Shown: piece by piece, positions 1-7,446 of the stretch | Layout of the letters: every line of letters begins with the position of its first letter | How positions within the stretch are numbered: the stretch's first letter is position 1 | From: an uncultured bacterium | GTDB taxonomy: Bacteria > Verrucomicrobiota > Lentisphaeria > Victivallales > UBA1829 | Direction: 5' to 3' | Length of the DNA stretch: 64,000 nt | Assembly: GCA_900548385.1 (NCBI GenBank) | Contig: URKJ01000013.1 | Location: 29,673 to 93,672, forward strand | Notes under the pieces: generated by a model | The model's input: the letters and a program-made list of their open reading frames with translations, nothing else | Database searches by the model: none | What the model was told of the DNA's origin: nothing | Position numbers and translations under genes: made by a program

Positions 1-444
1 GACCGAGGAGCAGACCCGCTCCGTTTCCGCGAGAGCCTGCGGGATCGAGCTGATCAGGGTGCGGCTTCCGTTCGTGAAACCTTTCTGGACCAGTGCGCTG
101 TAACCGCCGATGAAGTTGATTCCCAGTTCGTGCGCCGCTTTGTCAAGCGTCCGGGCAACTTTGACCGCACCGTCCACGCTGAGCCCGCCCGCCATCAGTG
201 CGACCGGGGTAACGGAAACACGTTTGTTGATGATGGGGATACCGTATTTTTTTTCAATATCTTCGCCGGTTTTCACGAGGTTGCGTGCGCGGCTCATGAT
301 GCGGTCGTAAATCCGGGTGCAGAGCCGGTCTGCGTCTTCGCTCTGACAGTCGTAAAGCGAAATGCCCATCGTGATCGTGCGGATGTCGAGGCATTCCTCG
401 CGGATCATGCTGATGGTTTCGATGATGTCTTTCGTATCAAACAT
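1..444 (-). CDS. UPF0210 (DUF711) family protein, C-terminus cut by window edge
   Basis: The first 148 codons of a longer gene run off the left edge of the window. The N-terminus, with an ATG at 444 and a run reading MFDTKDIIETISMIREECLD, matches the UPF0210/DUF711 family, whose members are about 450 residues with a pyruvate formate-lyase-like fold and no settled biochemical role. A conserved segment around residues 75-125 (INKRVSVTPVALMAGG, then GINFIGGYSALVQKG) supports the call. It lies only two bases after the ACT-domain gene at 447-716; this two-gene arrangement is conserved in many bacteria, so the ACT protein is probably its regulatory partner. The remaining roughly 300 residues are not visible. 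Confidence 0.85.
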   Translation of the reverse strand, partial: MFDTKDIIETISMIREECLDIRTITMGISLYDCQSEDADRLCTRIYDRIMSRARNLVKTGEDIEKKYGIPIINKRVSVTPVALMAGGLSVDGAVKVARTLDKAAHELGINFIGGYSALVQKGFTNGSRTLISSIPQALAETERVCSSV

Positions 445-446
445 GG

Positions 447-716
447 TCAGATCCTGTGCATGGAATTGAAAATGTCCTCGTGCATCACATGAATGTCGAG
501 TCCGTCCTTTTTGCCGAACGACGCCATGCGGTCTACAAAATCGTTGAACGGGAGCGTGAGTTTCTGGATGTCAACGATCATGATCATGGTGAAATATTCG
601 TTGAGCACGGTCTGGGAGATGTCGAGAATATTGGCTCCGCATTCCGCACATCCTGAGCTGACTTTGGCGATGATCCCGACCGAATCCCGTCCGATGACGG
701 AAACAACTGCTTTCAT
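447..716 (-). CDS. ACT domain-containing protein, UPF0237 family
   Basis: An 89-residue protein made of a single ACT domain plus a short tail. The N-terminal strand (MKAVVSVIGRDSVGIIAKVS) and the following AECGANILDISQTVL helix-strand pattern are typical of the UPF0237 family, a relative of the glycine-cleavage regulator GcvR. ACT domains usually bind amino acids as dimers; the ligand here is unknown. An AGGAG ribosome site lies eight bases before the ATG. It is followed after two bases by the UPF0210 gene, so the two are almost certainly co-transcribed and translated from one message. A separate promoter is visible just upstream at 762-789. Confidence 0.9.
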   Translation of the reverse strand: MKAVVSVIGRDSVGIIAKVSSGCAECGANILDISQTVLNEYFTMIMIVDIQKLTLPFNDFVDRMASFGKKDGLDIHVMHEDIFNSMHRI

Positions 717-761
717 GCTGAATCTCCTGTTTTCTGATATTGATTCCTCTGTTCCGCAGGT

Positions 762-789
762 AATATACTCCCGGAATGCGGGAAATCAA
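762..789 (-). promoter_or_regulatory. Putative sigma-70 promoter for the ACT/UPF0210 pair
   Basis: On the minus strand TTGATT (784-789) and TATATT (762-767) are separated by 16 bases, 46 bases upstream of the ACT-domain start. The spacer carries a small CCCG/CGGG inverted repeat. It separates this pair from the upstream genes, which are otherwise close-packed. Confidence 0.45.
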
Positions 790-796
790 CGCCCGC

Positions 797-1285
797 TTAC
801 TCCTTCGGCGCGTTTCGCTTGGCTGTCATGTGCGGAATCACCATTTTCCAGATTGCGGTCGCACGGATTACCGCATCGGGGAACACGGAGACCGGGGTTT
901 TGCTGAACCGTGCCGTCAGAACGGCAAGACCGTGCCGTTTTTCCTCCGGATCTTCGACGAATTCGATTTTTCCCGCTCCGGCGGCGGAAGAGTAATACAT
1001 CGTCATATAGGTTCCGCCGTTCGGGTATCTGCCCTCGTGGAATTTGCAGCCGCTTTCCTGAAAGAAATAGGCTTCCGGATTCCGGCGGACGGCGTCGGCT
1101 TTCCTGCCTTCGTATGCGCCGTGAAACCAGATGGTGAATACACCGTCCCGTTCTTCAAAGCCGTAGTTGAGAGTGACGCCGTAAGGGACTCCGTTATCCA
1201 GCAGGGCAAGATGACATTCCGTTGCGGAGGCGACGATCTCCCGGATTATGGCGGGATCGGTGATTTCGCGGTCTTTTCTTCTCAT
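797..1285 (-). CDS. Pyridoxamine 5'-phosphate oxidase (NimA-like) family protein
   Basis: A 162-residue split-barrel flavoprotein. The start MRRKDREITD and the segments CHLALLDNGVPYGVTLNYGF and TIWFHGAYEGRKADAVRRNP match the PNPOx-like/NimA family, where a conserved HGA-like motif contacts FMN or haem. Family members include nitroimidazole reductases, but many are uncharacterised, so resistance should not be assumed. It is cytoplasmic, with no signal peptide. It follows the DUF1275 gene after a 27-base gap and is probably the last gene of the nrdR-led gene string, since the next gene has its own promoter. Confidence 0.8.
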   Translation of the reverse strand: MRRKDREITDPAIIREIVASATECHLALLDNGVPYGVTLNYGFEERDGVFTIWFHGAYEGRKADAVRRNPEAYFFQESGCKFHEGRYPNGGTYMTMYYSSAAGAGKIEFVEDPEEKRHGLAVLTARFSKTPVSVFPDAVIRATAIWKMVIPHMTAKRNAPKE

Positions 1286-1312
1286 TGCGGCATACTCCTT
1301 ATGATGTGTGAT

Positions 1313-2035
1313 TCAAATCCGTTTATCCGGACGGTAAAGTGCGCGGATCCTGCGCCGCCAGCTGACAAGTTCCCGTTTGGTCGTGATCAGGAAGAATACC
1401 GCCAGCAGTCCGGCGGGGGCAAGCAGGAAGACGGAAAGGCCGAGGTATCGCAACAGAACCGCGCCGACTGCCGCCCCAATGACGAAACAGCCTATGACGC
1501 CGTAATAATGCAGTGCTTTTCCGAATTCCCTGCGGTCGCGATTGCGCCAGCTCTGAAAAAGAGCTTCCGTTCCGCTCCGCAGGTTTCCGGTACACATCGT
1601 GGAAGCGAACGGCAGGCCGTGAACCCGTCGGAATGTCTGGACTTGAAGTGCGCAGACGAACGCGATCAGCGCGTTGACGATGAAGTCGGGTTCTCCGTAA
1701 GGAATGAAGATCACCGGCAGCAGACAGAGAATTTCCAGCAGGAGCACGGTCTGATGCCATGAAATCCGGCGGTTGGCGGGGAGTTTGCGGTGGATGAGTT
1801 CCGCCATGAACACGCCGAGCGCATAGGCGAGAATCGCAAAGAGATACCGGCCTCCGGCGATCCAGTTGCGGTCTGCGAGAGTCAGACCGAACAGCACCAG
1901 ATTTCCCGTTACGGCGTTGGCAAAGACATTGCCGCGGCAGAGATAAGTGTAGATGTCGAGAAAACCGCCGATTACGCTCAACACGCAGGCGGCGGTAAGC
2001 CGTTCGGAATCGGAAGTGGCGTTGATCCCTGTCAT
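1313..2035 (-). CDS. YoaK/DUF1275 family membrane protein
   Basis: A 240-residue integral membrane protein with about six hydrophobic segments. The N-terminal SVIGGFLDIYTYLCRG and NAVTGNLVLFGL signatures are diagnostic of the YoaK/DUF1275 family, whose members are small multi-pass proteins of unknown function, sometimes proposed as transporters. The second helix pair (YLFAILAYALGVFMAEL) and a charged linker follow the family pattern. It lies 17 bases downstream of the GH63-like gene and 27 bases upstream of the PNPOx-family gene, which suggests co-transcription. Nothing in the sequence indicates a substrate. Confidence 0.85.
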   Translation of the reverse strand: MTGINATSDSERLTAACVLSVIGGFLDIYTYLCRGNVFANAVTGNLVLFGLTLADRNWIAGGRYLFAILAYALGVFMAELIHRKLPANRRISWHQTVLLLEILCLLPVIFIPYGEPDFIVNALIAFVCALQVQTFRRVHGLPFASTMCTGNLRSGTEALFQSWRNRDRREFGKALHYYGVIGCFVIGAAVGAVLLRYLGLSVFLLAPAGLLAVFFLITTKRELVSWRRRIRALYRPDKRI

Positions 2036-2052
2036 GCCCGTTCCTTTGCCTG

Positions 2053-3276
2053 TTACCGCTCTTTGAGCAGTTTCACGCCTTCGAGAAAGAGGATCAGCGT
2101 GGGGGAATAGTTGTGTCCGGTTCCGATCGGGGAACCGTCGAACGGATTCAGTTCCTGCGGATAAGTGGTGTCGTAGTCCAGAAACGCGCGGAGCCAGCGG
2201 AACAGCAGAGCCGTGCGTTCCTCATTACGGCCGTAATGTTCGAGCCAGAGCAGGGAGCGGAGCGAGGTCAGGGCCTGCGTGTTGGATCCCCAGGAGTTTT
2301 TCGGACAGGTTTTATCGAAGTGCGGATCGGAGACGGACATGGAAGGGAATGGAAACGGCGTCAGGAATTCCGACGGATTTTCAAAATAGCGTTGATAGAT
2401 CCGGTCGAACTCTTCCTGTTCCGGAAGCTGATTGAGGAAAAGCCGGGTGATATGTTCCGTACGGTATTTGCGCAGTCCATTCCGGTCGCGGTCATAATAA
2501 AAATCATCTGCGGGATCATAAAGCAGTTCCCGCATTTTGGCTTTCAGTTCTTCCGCCCGGTTGCGCCATTGTGCGGCTTCTTTGGGTTTGCCGAGCAGAT
2601 CCGCGAGTTCGGCAAGCGCCATGCGGCCTCCGCAGCACATTGCGGAGAGATCAACCGAAAGCACCGGCATACACGGAAGATCAGGCATATTGGCGGCATC
2701 GCCGCCGGGGCATGAGCCGGAGATACCGCCGTCGGTGACCCGTGGATCGTTGTCGTGTCCGGTGTCATATTCGCAGTACATTTCAACGAGTCCGGTTCCC
2801 GCACGGTTGCGGTATTTTCCGAGCCATGCGTCATAACGAGCTCCCGACTCGTAAATCCGCAGCAGATCGGATTCCGGGCGGTTCGTCCGTTTGGCGACCT
2901 CAAGCGCACAACGGGCGAACGGATAGACGCTTTGCAGCTGCCAGAACAGCGCCGGACCGTTGAAAGAACGATCGATTTTTGCCGGCATCATGAACGGAAG
3001 CAGACCGTCTTCCCGCTGGAAATCCATAAAGATCGTCTGTGCCGCCCATGCCGCTTCCGGGGCGTATTCGGCAAGGAATACATTATCCTGATTATGTTCC
3101 AGCCAGATACCGGGATAGCAGTCTCCGACCAGCAGGACCGGGTGCGGATACTGTTCCAGTTTGCGGATATTTTCCGTAAGTGCGGTCCGGATGGCGTCCG
3201 TTCGGGAGAGAAGAAGCGATTTTTCCTGTTCGGTGAATGAAGTGGTCGGGATCATTGTCTGCGCCCTTTCAGTCAA
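2053..3276 (-). CDS. MGH1/GH63-like glycoside hydrolase, cytoplasmic
   Basis: A 407-residue protein with no signal peptide, built of the repeated helical hairpins of an (alpha/alpha)6 barrel. The segments WLEHNQDNVFLAEYAPEAAW, DGLLPFMMPAKI, NSWGSNTQALTSLRSLLWL and FDGSPIGTGHNYSPTLIL resemble the MGH1-like domain shared by GH63, GH37 and mannosylglycerate hydrolases. The acidic residues around YDTGHDNDPR and in the C-terminal ELNPFDG motif are candidate catalytic positions, but the pair cannot be assigned by eye. The start overlaps the stop of the ATP-cone gene by eight bases, implying translational coupling. Substrate is unknown; an intracellular oligosaccharide is likely from the missing signal. 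Confidence 0.6.
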   Translation of the reverse strand: MTERAQTMIPTTSFTEQEKSLLLSRTDAIRTALTENIRKLEQYPHPVLLVGDCYPGIWLEHNQDNVFLAEYAPEAAWAAQTIFMDFQREDGLLPFMMPAKIDRSFNGPALFWQLQSVYPFARCALEVAKRTNRPESDLLRIYESGARYDAWLGKYRNRAGTGLVEMYCEYDTGHDNDPRVTDGGISGSCPGGDAANMPDLPCMPVLSVDLSAMCCGGRMALAELADLLGKPKEAAQWRNRAEELKAKMRELLYDPADDFYYDRDRNGLRKYRTEHITRLFLNQLPEQEEFDRIYQRYFENPSEFLTPFPFPSMSVSDPHFDKTCPKNSWGSNTQALTSLRSLLWLEHYGRNEERTALLFRWLRAFLDYDTTYPQELNPFDGSPIGTGHNYSPTLILFLEGVKLLKER

Positions 3277-4234
3277 TGTTGATCTTGAACGGTTTCTGGC
3301 GGAGTCCGCCGGTGAAATCGGTGATGAGCCCGTGAACGCATTCTTCGGTGACGGCTTTCGGACAGTTCATGCGGGAGACGGCGAATTTATCCGCATCGCG
3401 GAACGTGAGGCAGAGAGGAAGCGGCAGAGCGACCGGTTCCTGTTCCGTCCGGCAGAAATGTTCCGCTTTTTCGCAAATTTCATCGATCGCCATGACGAGC
3501 CGTCCCCAGGTCGATTGCAGAGCAAGTTCCGAGACCGGTTTTGAAAGTTCCATTGCATCGGCAAAACGGATCAGGGAGATGTCGATTTTCAACGCGGCGA
3601 ACAGACGGCTGACTCCGTGAATGCGCAGGCTTCCGCCCGTCAACAGGTCTTTCAGGTTGACGGAGGCGAGTGCGTGGAAGTCGGACGGTTTCAGCAGCAT
3701 GACGTCGTCGCCGGGTTTCAGCGGCTGGGACGGCAGGCGCAGGACCGGGGTGGAGCTCTGATCGCGATCCCGGTAATGCCGTGCGAGTTCGACCATCAGG
3801 CGCGGCGAGCAGGTCTCGAATCCGATTCCCAGCAGAGCCTGCATGACTTTTGCCGCTACGATTTCCAGTTTTTCGTCCGGCAGGGAAAGAGTCGGGGCAA
3901 TGGTCGCAAGCACGGTTTTCTCGTTGACGGGTATGTCGGAGAGGGCGCTGGTGACGGCGTTCCGCTTGAAGTCGGAGGCGACATGAGGGTAGCCGGAGTC
4001 CTCCAATGCGCGGACGACCATGCTTTCGAGATCGCTTTCCTTGATCGTGCGGTTTTTGGTTGAGAGCAGGGCGAATTCGATGGACAGGGAGATGTCGCCC
4101 GCAATCCAGGACTCCGTTTCTCCCGCGGCGATGCAGGCGCGGATGATGCGGGTCTGTACCTCCTCCACGTCGAACGGGATCGTGGAGCCGTCGGCGCGGA
4201 AGATCATGATCGACGTGTTGCTCAGCTGAATCAT
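3269..4234 (-). CDS. Orphan ATP-cone domain protein, function unknown
   Basis: A 321-residue protein whose first 95 residues look like an ATP-cone, the allosteric nucleotide-binding domain of NrdR and of ribonucleotide reductases: a basic strand (MIFRADGSTIPFDVEEVQTR), a helix ending IRACIAAGETESW, and a distal ALEDSGYPHVASDFKRNA helix. The remaining 225 residues show no ribonucleotide reductase barrel or glycyl-radical motif and were not recognised. It is 11 bases after the CLC transporter gene and two genes after nrdR, which itself carries an ATP-cone, so a role in sensing ATP/dATP is a reasonable inference but not shown. A cysteine pair (residues near NCPKAVTEECVHG) is the only obvious motif in the C-terminal part. 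Confidence 0.6.
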   Translation of the reverse strand: MIQLSNTSIMIFRADGSTIPFDVEEVQTRIIRACIAAGETESWIAGDISLSIEFALLSTKNRTIKESDLESMVVRALEDSGYPHVASDFKRNAVTSALSDIPVNEKTVLATIAPTLSLPDEKLEIVAAKVMQALLGIGFETCSPRLMVELARHYRDRDQSSTPVLRLPSQPLKPGDDVMLLKPSDFHALASVNLKDLLTGGSLRIHGVSRLFAALKIDISLIRFADAMELSKPVSELALQSTWGRLVMAIDEICEKAEHFCRTEQEPVALPLPLCLTFRDADKFAVSRMNCPKAVTEECVHGLITDFTGGLRQKPFKINID

Positions 4235-4245
4235 CTTCGACCTCC

Positions 4246-6048
4246 TCAGAAAAGTTCTTTTTTGTTTCTCAGCAGTTCCCGGTATTTATCAAAGACCCCG
4301 GCTTTGGAAACGAATCCGATGTATTTGCCGTTTTCGGTGACCGGAAGCAGCCAGGAATGCAGACTTTCAAACAGACGCGTCGCCGCACCGAGCGTGTCGT
4401 TGACCGAAAGAACGGGGGGCGCATCGGACATCACGTCGTATACCAGCGCCACGTCGTACAGATTGGAGTCCAGCAGAAACGGACGGACGTCGTCGAGAGT
4501 CACAATACCCACGATTCCGCCTTTGTCATCCAGCACGGGAAATACGTTGCGCGGGGAGGTCATCACGTTTTTCAGCAGTGCGCGGAGATTATCCGAAACG
4601 GAAACGGGGATGAAGTCGGTTTCGACCAGTTCGCCGATCGTCACTTTTTCCAGCATCAGGGTCGCCTGATTCGGTTCCGGAGAGCCGCCGTGTTCTTCGA
4701 TCTGGGTCTTGTAGACGTTATATTTTGTGATTTTTTTGCAGATGAAGCAGGAGAGCGAGGCGACGATCATCAGCGGGATGAACAGACGGTAGCCGCCGGT
4801 GATTTCGGCGATCAGGAACATGCCCGTCATCGGGGCGTGCATCACTCCCGCGATCACGCCGCCCATGCCGACCGCGATAAAGTTCACTTCACTGAGATGA
4901 TAATTTTCCGCCGCCACCATGTTGACAAAACGGGCGACGCAGAATCCGGTAAACGCTCCGATGAACATGGACGGAGCGAAAATACCGCCGTCGCCGCCGG
5001 AATCCAGCGTGGCGGAGGTCGCAAACACCTTCAGCATGACCAGCAGAAGGCACATTCCGAGAAACAGCCAGCCGCTGCCGATCAGCTCCGCGAACGGACT
5101 CTCTTTCATGATATAACCGTCCCGCCCGTCGACGATGGCGGAGATGAAGTTGTACCCTTCACCCTTGAGCGCGGGAAGGGCAAGGAACATCAGATAGAGG
5201 ATTGCGCCGCCGGTAACGGCTTTCAGCCAGGGATTTTTGAAGAATTCCCATTTCCGGCTGAGCCAGGTCGAGGTACGGATCGTATATGCCGAAACACATC
5301 CCGCGGCGACGCCGAGGACCACATAGAACGGCAGATTGATCGTGCTCCAGCCCGAACTGAGCTGGACGAACGGCTGATTGTCGTAAAGAGTTTCCGACAC
5401 CACCGCGGCGGTTGCGGATGCCATCAGCAGCGGAACCAGAGCGGGGACCGAGAACGCCGGAAGCAGAATTTCACATGCGAACAGCGCTCCGGCGACCGGG
5501 CTGTTGAAGATTGCGGATATGCCGGCTCCGCCGCCGCATGCCAGCAGAAGCGTGCGCGTCTCCAGTCCGGTATGCAGAAATTTCGCCACGTTGGAACCGA
5601 TCGCGGAACCTGTCAGGGCGATCGGAGCTTCCAGTCCCGCGGCGCCGCCGAGTCCTACACTGATTCCGCTTGTTACAAGGTGGGACCATGTGTGCTGTTT
5701 CGGTATGTCACTGGTGCCGTTCGTGGTGGAAACGATGACGTTTGCAAGGCTTTTGTCGTATTTTCCTTTTACGAAGAGTTTCACGAAGATCACGCAGAGG
5801 ATGATTCCGACAACCGGCATGGCGGGGGCGAGCCACATGACCCACGGGCCTTCCGCATGGCGGGCGACGCGGTGGAAATAATCGGTGATGTTTTTCAGGG
5901 TAACGGCGGCAAGTCCGGAGAGCAGCCCCACGAAAATACTCAGCAGCAGGATATAGCCCTGATGACCCATCCATTGACGCAAAACTTCCGTGAATCTGGA
6001 TACACTCAGATTTGCGTATTTCAGCAGCAGTCGGTGACGGAATTTCAT
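4246..6048 (-). CDS. CLC-family chloride channel/antiporter with two CBS domains
   Basis: A 600-residue protein: about ten to twelve membrane segments (residues 30-450) followed by two CBS domains (about 475-525 and 538-595). CLC landmarks are visible: the gating-glutamate loop reads GLEAP (E140) where the usual form is GxEGP, the helix after it reads FNSPVAGALF, and the GGIFAPSMFIG loop contributes to the anion path. The position equivalent to the inner proton glutamate of E. coli ClcA (E203) is Ile194, next to E193. CBS pairs usually bind adenine nucleotides and regulate gating. The start overlaps the nrdR stop by one base (TAATG). Whether it is a channel or exchanger cannot be told from sequence alone. 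Confidence 0.9.
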   Translation of the reverse strand: MKFRHRLLLKYANLSVSRFTEVLRQWMGHQGYILLLSIFVGLLSGLAAVTLKNITDYFHRVARHAEGPWVMWLAPAMPVVGIILCVIFVKLFVKGKYDKSLANVIVSTTNGTSDIPKQHTWSHLVTSGISVGLGGAAGLEAPIALTGSAIGSNVAKFLHTGLETRTLLLACGGGAGISAIFNSPVAGALFACEILLPAFSVPALVPLLMASATAAVVSETLYDNQPFVQLSSGWSTINLPFYVVLGVAAGCVSAYTIRTSTWLSRKWEFFKNPWLKAVTGGAILYLMFLALPALKGEGYNFISAIVDGRDGYIMKESPFAELIGSGWLFLGMCLLLVMLKVFATSATLDSGGDGGIFAPSMFIGAFTGFCVARFVNMVAAENYHLSEVNFIAVGMGGVIAGVMHAPMTGMFLIAEITGGYRLFIPLMIVASLSCFICKKITKYNVYKTQIEEHGGSPEPNQATLMLEKVTIGELVETDFIPVSVSDNLRALLKNVMTSPRNVFPVLDDKGGIVGIVTLDDVRPFLLDSNLYDVALVYDVMSDAPPVLSVNDTLGAATRLFESLHSWLLPVTENGKYIGFVSKAGVFDKYRELLRNKKELF

Positions 6049-6530
6049 TATTTTGCGCCTGCGGCCGGATTCTTTTTCTTGTCCCGGTTCATGGTACGGA
6101 TTTCTTTGAGAAATTCGTCGAGATTCTTGAAATCCTTGTAGACGGAGGCGAAGCTGATACAGGCGACTTCGTCAAGTTCCCGTAATGCTTCGATTGCTCT
6201 GGCGCCGATTTCCACAGTGGAAATTTCCCGGTCGTAATCGTTCTCAATGGAAGATGTCAGCTTATTGACAAGAGAGTCCACCTGTTCCTGCGTGATCGCG
6301 CGTTTCCAACAGGCTTTTTCAATGCCGGTCTGCAATTTATTCCGGTCGAAATTTTCCCGGGAACCATCGCGTTTTATGACCTTGAGTTCATTCGGGACGA
6401 TTTCTTCACAAGTTGTGAACCGGTATCCGCAGCTGAGGCATTCCCGTCGCCTCCGCACACCGGCTCCCTCTTTGATGGAACGCGAATCAACAACTTTATC
6501 ATCCTGACACGCACATCTGGGGCATCTCAT
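6048..6530 (-). CDS. nrdR: Transcriptional repressor NrdR
   Basis: A 160-residue regulator with the standard NrdR layout: an N-terminal zinc ribbon using Cys3, Cys6, Cys31 and Cys34, then an ATP-cone from about residue 48 to 138 (VIKRDGSRENFDRNKLQTGI through EVACISFASVYKDF). NrdR senses ATP/dATP through the cone and represses ribonucleotide reductase genes. No ribonucleotide reductase gene is in the window; instead the gene heads a string with a CLC transporter and an orphan ATP-cone protein. The C-terminal tail is short and basic. A promoter-like sequence is visible at 6579-6606 and an AAGG-type ribosome site sits close to the ATG. Confidence 0.95.
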   Translation of the reverse strand: MRCPRCACQDDKVVDSRSIKEGAGVRRRRECLSCGYRFTTCEEIVPNELKVIKRDGSRENFDRNKLQTGIEKACWKRAITQEQVDSLVNKLTSSIENDYDREISTVEIGARAIEALRELDEVACISFASVYKDFKNLDEFLKEIRTMNRDKKKNPAAGAK

Positions 6531-6578
6531 TTACAAGGATCTCTTTCTTTTTTTGGGTATGACCTTATAAATTATATT

Positions 6579-6606
6579 AATATACATCAACTTTTGATTT
6601 TTTCAA
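6579..6606 (-). promoter_or_regulatory. Putative nrdR promoter
   Basis: Minus-strand TTGAAA (6601-6606) and TATATT (6579-6584) are separated by 16 bases. A perfect 12-base AT palindrome (TATATTAATATA, 6573-6584) overlaps the -10. It lacks the C and G positions of the known NrdR box, so autoregulation by NrdR is not supported. Confidence 0.45.
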
Positions 6607-6628
6607 GGGTATTGTGAAAAATATAACG

Positions 6629-6658
6629 CGGCAGCCTGCATTTTTTTACAGGCTGCCG
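6629..6658 (-). terminator. Intrinsic terminator after the GspG-like pseudopilin gene
   Basis: A perfect 10-bp stem (CGGCAGCCTG, 6629-6638, with 6649-6658) closes a 10-base loop. On the minus strand it is followed by a T-rich stretch (TATATTTTT), and it starts 26 bases past the stop of the gene at 6685-7254. Confidence 0.8.
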
Positions 6659-6684
6659 GAGGAGAAAAATACGGACCGGATTTA

Positions 6685-7254
6685 TCAGTTCCGTGAAAAG
6701 TTGGTAATATCGTCGCCGAGTTCGTCGGGGTAGTTATTTTCAAAATTGCTTTTGGTTTTAAAATCGCTGGAGCTTGCGGAGCCGTCTCCTGCCTCTTTAT
6801 CTCCGCCGAAAGAGATCAGATCGAATGTTTCGGAGTTGAACACACCCGGCCGCAAGTAGAAGATGGGACGTCCCCAGCCATCCAGAATTTTACAGCGTTC
6901 GCCGTCCGTCATCCGGATACCGCGGATTTTGCCGCTTTTGCCGCTTTTGTCAATGCTGACGTCATTGAAGAAGCCCCAGAGCGTGTTTTTATAATACAGC
7001 GGTTCCGCTGAATCCGTTTTGGAAAAATCGACTTTGTCCATGATGAATTGGGAATCCGTCATCATTTCCGGATAGAAGGAGAACGTTTCGTGATATTTCT
7101 GCAACGCCATTTCGATCAGTTTGAAGGTGGTTCTGGTTTGCGTGTCGGCTATTTTGTTGCGGACATAACCGGTGACGCCGAGTCCGGTGGCTGTGAGGAT
7201 GCCGATGATCGAAACGGCGACGAGGATTTCTACCAGAGTATAAGGTTTGCGCAT
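6685..7254 (-). CDS. GspG-like pseudopilin with prepilin N-terminal domain
   Basis: A 189-residue protein beginning MRKPYTLVEILVAV, a prepilin-type leader followed by a single hydrophobic helix (about residues 5-27). The conserved glutamate at +5 is Glu9, but the residue before the presumed cleavage site is Pro4, where Gly is usual. The body resembles major pseudopilins of the GspG type: a helix with YHETFSFYPEMMTDSQF and the loop GWGRPIFYLRPG, then a C-terminal FGGDKEAGDG calcium-loop-like segment. Unlike the other three pseudopilins here it has no H-X9-DG motif. It is transcribed divergently from the GntR/LacI regulator at 7447, with a shared control region between them. Confidence 0.85.
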   Translation of the reverse strand: MRKPYTLVEILVAVSIIGILTATGLGVTGYVRNKIADTQTRTTFKLIEMALQKYHETFSFYPEMMTDSQFIMDKVDFSKTDSAEPLYYKNTLWGFFNDVSIDKSGKSGKIRGIRMTDGERCKILDGWGRPIFYLRPGVFNSETFDLISFGGDKEAGDGSASSSDFKTKSNFENNYPDELGDDITNFSRN

Positions 7255-7363
7255 TTTGTTCTCCTTAAAAGAATATGGATCTTTGGCTGTAGTATATCAC
7301 GGAAGAGCGGAAAAGTCAAATCAAACTTTGCATCCGGCGCCGGATAAAAAATTTAAGAAAAGA

Positions 7364-7396
7364 TAGTGACACAGTATTGTTATAGTTGTGTCACTA
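7364..7396. promoter_or_regulatory. Perfect inverted repeat, probable operator of the GntR/LacI regulator
   Basis: TAGTGACACA (7364-7373) and its exact complement TGTGTCACTA (7387-7396) are separated by 13 bases that include a TATAGT -10-like hexamer. The site lies 50 bases upstream of the regulator start and between the regulator and the divergent pseudopilin gene, so it could control both directions. Ten-bp perfect arms are unlikely by chance in so short a control region. Confidence 0.6.
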
Positions 7397-7446
7397 CGAT
7401 ATAATAATAAAAAGGCGGGATATTGAAACGGAAAACGGAGTATGCA

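Noticed and set aside
4357..6141. Long plus-strand open frame (594 codons) antisense to the CLC gene
   Set aside because: Translation is rich in His, Arg and Gln with no family resemblance; the CLC gene on the other strand is unmistakable. GC-rich third positions create such frames.
6573..6584. AT palindrome at the nrdR promoter as an NrdR box
   Set aside because: The C and G positions of the known NrdR box consensus are missing.
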